Source of the DNA: Paenibacillus ihbetae
GTDB lineage: Bacteria; Bacillota; Bacilli; Paenibacillales; Paenibacillaceae
Direction: 5' to 3'
DNA length: 64,000 bases
NCBI RefSeq assembly: GCF_002741055.1
Contig: NZ_CP016809.1
Coordinates: 3,326,501 to 3,390,500, forward strand
Part shown: one piece after another, positions 60,923 to 64,000 of the stretch
How the letters are laid out: each line of letters starts with the position of its first letter
Numbering within the stretch: the stretch's first letter is position 1
The notes under the pieces: model-generated
What the model was told of the DNA's origin: nothing
What the model saw: the letters and a program-made list of their open reading frames with translations, nothing else
Database searches by the model: none
Program-made: the position numbers and the translations under genes

Positions 60923-61155
60923 TTTTACCTGAAAGATTCGGTGTTGGTAGGCTTTTATAAAAAGGGTCTGCAGCATTGAAAGGGGTTGATGCTTTTTTGA
61001 AATGCCGTCGGTTGGGTGTGACTTTAAATGGGACTAGACTCTAACTTTGAGGTTAAGAGTAGTGAAAAGTTAAGCAAAGTCCCGAGTAAACTTTAGAATT
61101 TTCGAAGCTTCCTGCAATTGCTGGGAGATACGAAAGAACAGGAGGATGAGAGAGC

Positions 61156-64000
61156 TTGTTTTCAAAAAGCAGTAAATTATTCTGGAAGAGGCAGCTTAAG
61201 GTTTTGCTTGCGTTCGTTGTCGTGGCAAGCAGTTTTCCCGCTGTGTTCGCACCGCAGCCTGTGAGTGCAGCAGGAGTAGTACCTGCCCCCGGTGGAGTGG
61301 ATACTGGGTTGATTTCATGGATTGACGCGGAAAAAAGTATAGATGAAGCGGGACAAGCTGCAGGTAAATCCGATAAATTGATTGACCAGCGTGGGAACAG
61401 AACGTGGACTGGAACTGGTCAGTATTTGACCAGTGCATTTAATTTTAATGGTGGAATTGAATTTCCAGGTTCGGGTCTGTATCAAATCGGGCAATTTAAC
61501 CAGGACGATAATATGCGAGAAATATTTTCAGTTCAAGCAAGCAACGGAGTGAAGAAAACAGCAAGTTTTCCATGGGAGTTTGGTGCAGGGATAACTGAGA
61601 ACAATACTATCTACTGGCCTACAATTCGGACGGCTTTCGGCAGAGAATCCACTCTGGACATTAGTGTGGACGAGGATTTGTTGAAAAATGCCGCGATCAT
61701 GAATATCTGGAGTGCACCAGATGATTGGAGTCTTTCACTTAATGGTGCAGAGAAACGACATGAACCTACCAACACACCTAATTTCTTCTCTCGTACTACC
61801 GGTCAATCGAGATACTATATTGGCGCAGGACATAACAGTATATTTAATGGAAGAATTTCCGAAGTCATTCTCTATAACAGGAAACTTGAAGACTATGAAC
61901 GTCAAAAAGTAAACAGCTACCTAGCGTTGAAGTATGGCTTGACGTTGAAAAATGAAAATGGTCAGCCGATGGATTATATTGCAAGCGACAGCACTAACGG
62001 TACTGATGGGACAAAGATGTGGACAGCGACCAAGAACGTTGGGTACGGCAACCGTATTACAGGGATTGGACTCGACGAAACTGGCAATTTGAATCAAAAG
62101 CAGTCAAAGTCTCAGGAAACGGGAGCAATCGTAACGATTGCATTAGGTAATGAGATTACTACGGCTAATAAAGATGTTCAATCTGAAATTGTAAATGATC
62201 GCTCATTCTTTGTATTCAGCGATGATAATGGAAGCGCAGAGTATAACCAAGCAGTTTCCACAACGGACGTTCCTGGTGATTTACAACGCATGCAACGTAA
62301 TTTTAAGGTGGAAAAAACAAATTGGGCTGATGCCGAAATTACACTGCAAATACCCGATGTAGATGAAGATTATTGTTATTACTTGCTCATTAATGAGACC
62401 ACAGCTAAAGCGTTGGATGTATCCGGTCAAGTAACATTGAGTACCGGTGAGCTTGCAGACGGTGCAACCTTTACATTTGCCAGAGCACTAAAGATTCCTT
62501 TGGCTGCGCCGAATGTTAAATTGGATGTTCATGAGCTAACATGGGAGCCGGTGGAGCATGCTGATAAGTATGAAGTGACGATCACGTTAAACGATAACAC
62601 GGTAAAAATAGTGGAAGTACTTGATGGTAAGACGACGCTTGACTTGACGACTCTGGGATTAGCCCCGGACACCTATAAATTGACGGTTATCGCGAAGTCA
62701 AGCGATCTGGCGTATTCGGAATCCGAAGTGTCAAATGAGGTGGATTACAAAGCCGTCCCAAAGTTGGAGAGACCAGACAACGTTACAGTGAACGGGGACC
62801 AGCTGACATGGGATGCGGTTACAGATGCTGACGGTTACGAAGTAACCATCAAGCATAGTGATGGAACGATCAGCAAAGTTCCGGTACCAAATGGAACAGA
62901 ACTCGACTTATCGAAGATAGAACCTGCCTTGGTTCCAGGGACTTATTCAGTGACTGTAACGGCGAAGTCGGATAATCCAGCAGAATATACGGATTCGGAA
63001 GCATCGGATGCTGTGGAGTATACGGTTGATCAGATGCAGTTAAAGAAACCAACTGCGCAGTTGCAGGACAATAAGCTGATCTGGGAAGCTGTAAACTATG
63101 CAGACAAGTATGAAGTAACCGTTAAGTCAAAAGACGGTGTGGTTATAACTACAGAAACGGTAGAGGGAACAGAATTCGACTTGTTGACGTTGGGATTAGC
63201 ACCAGGAACCTATGAAGTGACTTTAACGGCGAAGTCGAATACTCCGGATGTATATACGGATTCAGAAGCATCGGATGTCGTAGAGTTTACGGCACCGGAA
63301 GGTGTAGATAAAACAGCGTTGAGGAACAAAATCAATGAGGCGAAAAGCCTGACACCTTCCGACTATACGCAAGCAAGCTGGACTAATCAGGAGCGTGTGC
63401 TTGAGGAAGCGAATCGTGTGCTGAAAGATCCAAATGCAACACAAGCCGATGTGGATCAAGCGCTGGACAAGCTGCAAAAAGCGTTGGATAATCTCGTTGT
63501 ATTGAACGGAGAACTAGAGGAGTTGAATCTCGCAGGTTTGAATAACGATGGGAACCAAGCCATTACACTTAACCCAGCGTTCGATCCGAACCAATACAAA
63601 ACCTATCAAGGAACCGTAGCGAACGACGTATACGGCATCAGCTTGAATCCGAAGGCGAAATATCCAGATGATAATCAGGTCAAAGTCTTCGTGAACGGTA
63701 AAGAGTATCCTGTTGACCAGTGGGACAACCTTCCGTTAGAGGAGGGCGTGGATAATGTTGTAAAAGTCGGCGTCTATAGTAAAACCGGTCAGCTGATCAA
63801 CGAGTATACCTATACAATTTTCCGTGAAAGTGCTGTACCAGCCGACAACAAGTTGGAATCGTTAGTTCCTTCTGTAGGAAGCTTGTCTCCGGCATTTGAT
63901 CCGAATCAGGATACCTACACGATGAACGTAAGTAACAGTGTGTACCAGATTCAATTGACGCCGACGGCAGTGGATCCAAACGCGACGATTCAAATACGCG
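61156..64000 (+). CDS. Third riboswitch-controlled surface protein (incomplete, runs off the window)
   Basis: The frame starts at TTG 61156, ten bases after GGAGG, and stays open to the end: 948 codons are visible. A signal peptide (SKLFWKRQLKVLLAFVVV start, cut near VSAAG) is followed by a LamG/DUF8202-like domain (about 35-275). This domain is clearly paralogous to the one in the SLH gene, with GRISEVILYNRKLEDYERQ against GQIAEVLVFNRKLNEEERE. A beta region, three fibronectin-III-like repeats of about 85 residues (about 450-715), one FIVAR repeat (about 717-780) and at least two cadherin-like sandwiches (785-, 895-) follow. A wall anchor, probably SLH, is expected past the edge. Control by riboswitch 3 is inferred from its position 235 bp upstream. 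Confidence 0.9.
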   Translation, partial: MFSKSSKLFWKRQLKVLLAFVVVASSFPAVFAPQPVSAAGVVPAPGGVDTGLISWIDAEKSIDEAGQAAGKSDKLIDQRGNRTWTGTGQYLTSAFNFNGGIEFPGSGLYQIGQFNQDDNMREIFSVQASNGVKKTASFPWEFGAGITENNTIYWPTIRTAFGRESTLDISVDEDLLKNAAIMNIWSAPDDWSLSLNGAEKRHEPTNTPNFFSRTTGQSRYYIGAGHNSIFNGRISEVILYNRKLEDYERQKVNSYLALKYGLTLKNENGQPMDYIASDSTNGTDGTKMWTATKNVGYGNRITGIGLDETGNLNQKQSKSQETGAIVTIALGNEITTANKDVQSEIVNDRSFFVFSDDNGSAEYNQAVSTTDVPGDLQRMQRNFKVEKTNWADAEITLQIPDVDEDYCYYLLINETTAKALDVSGQVTLSTGELADGATFTFARALKIPLAAPNVKLDVHELTWEPVEHADKYEVTITLNDNTVKIVEVLDGKTTLDLTTLGLAPDTYKLTVIAKSSDLAYSESEVSNEVDYKAVPKLERPDNVTVNGDQLTWDAVTDADGYEVTIKHSDGTISKVPVPNGTELDLSKIEPALVPGTYSVTVTAKSDNPAEYTDSEASDAVEYTVDQMQLKKPTAQLQDNKLIWEAVNYADKYEVTVKSKDGVVITTETVEGTEFDLLTLGLAPGTYEVTLTAKSNTPDVYTDSEASDVVEFTAPEGVDKTALRNKINEAKSLTPSDYTQASWTNQERVLEEANRVLKDPNATQADVDQALDKLQKALDNLVVLNGELEELNLAGLNNDGNQAITLNPAFDPNQYKTYQGTVANDVYGISLNPKAKYPDDNQVKVFVNGKEYPVDQWDNLPLEEGVDNVVKVGVYSKTGQLINEYTYTIFRESAVPADNKLESLVPSVGSLSPAFDPNQDTYTMNVSNSVYQIQLTPTAVDPNATIQIR

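Overview
The window looks like the chromosome of a Paenibacillus-type soil Bacillota. The reasons are the moderate-to-high GC of the core genes, the Shine-Dalgarno style, LplB/YtcP-type sugar ABC transporters paired with YesMN-type two-component systems, very large multidomain carbohydrate-active enzymes, SLH and sortase-anchored surface proteins, and cre-like catabolite sites. The organism is inferred from gene content, not from a database match.

Layout. 1-2.2 kb: start of a probable ECF sigma factor, an alpha/beta hydrolase and a divergent YafY/WYL regulator with a shared palindrome. 2.3-16.9 kb: a polysaccharide-use locus with a lipoprotein-dependent sugar ABC importer (minus), a divergent 2,098-residue family 8 polysaccharide lyase (plus, with a perfect cre site in its promoter), a zinc-less dehydrogenase, a GntR regulator fused to a solute-binding fold, and a cytoplasmic beta-propeller protein. 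17.0-20.6 kb: an exopolysaccharide operon resembling Bacillus subtilis ydaJKM (GH8 hydrolase, degenerate GGDEF protein with an intact c-di-GMP I-site, small membrane protein, GT2 synthase). 20.8-25.1 kb: a short unknown gene, an AAC(3)-family acetyltransferase and a double-kinase hybrid sensor. 25.2-29.6 kb: an OmpR-type two-component system divergent from a membrane-fused multicopper oxidase. 29.7-32.3 kb: a GH16 laminarinase with CBM56. 32.5-35.8 kb: a peptide-antibiotic-type ABC transporter with its own two-component system. 36.2-37.3 kb: a uracil-DNA glycosylase-like protein and an orphan gene. 37.4-47.5 kb: a YesMN-type sensor and regulator, a second sugar importer and a GH85 endo-beta-N-acetylglucosaminidase. 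47.7-51.2 kb: MarR and CarD regulators around a double palindrome, then DUF2798, VanZ-like and DinB-like proteins.

51.3-64.0 kb is the most striking part. Three consecutive large surface-protein genes (SLH-anchored, LPNTA sortase-anchored, and a third cut by the window end) are each preceded by their own cyclic di-GMP class I (GEMM-I) riboswitch. Each aptamer is followed by the same overlapping antiterminator/terminator arrangement. Together with the I-site-only GGDEF protein of the exopolysaccharide operon, this makes the window rich in c-di-GMP effectors: one predicted protein receptor and three RNA receptors controlling the cell surface. No active diguanylate cyclase (GGDEF) or phosphodiesterase (EAL/HD-GYP) gene is visible here, so the signal must be made elsewhere.

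No tRNA, rRNA, CRISPR array, transposase or integrase was recognised.
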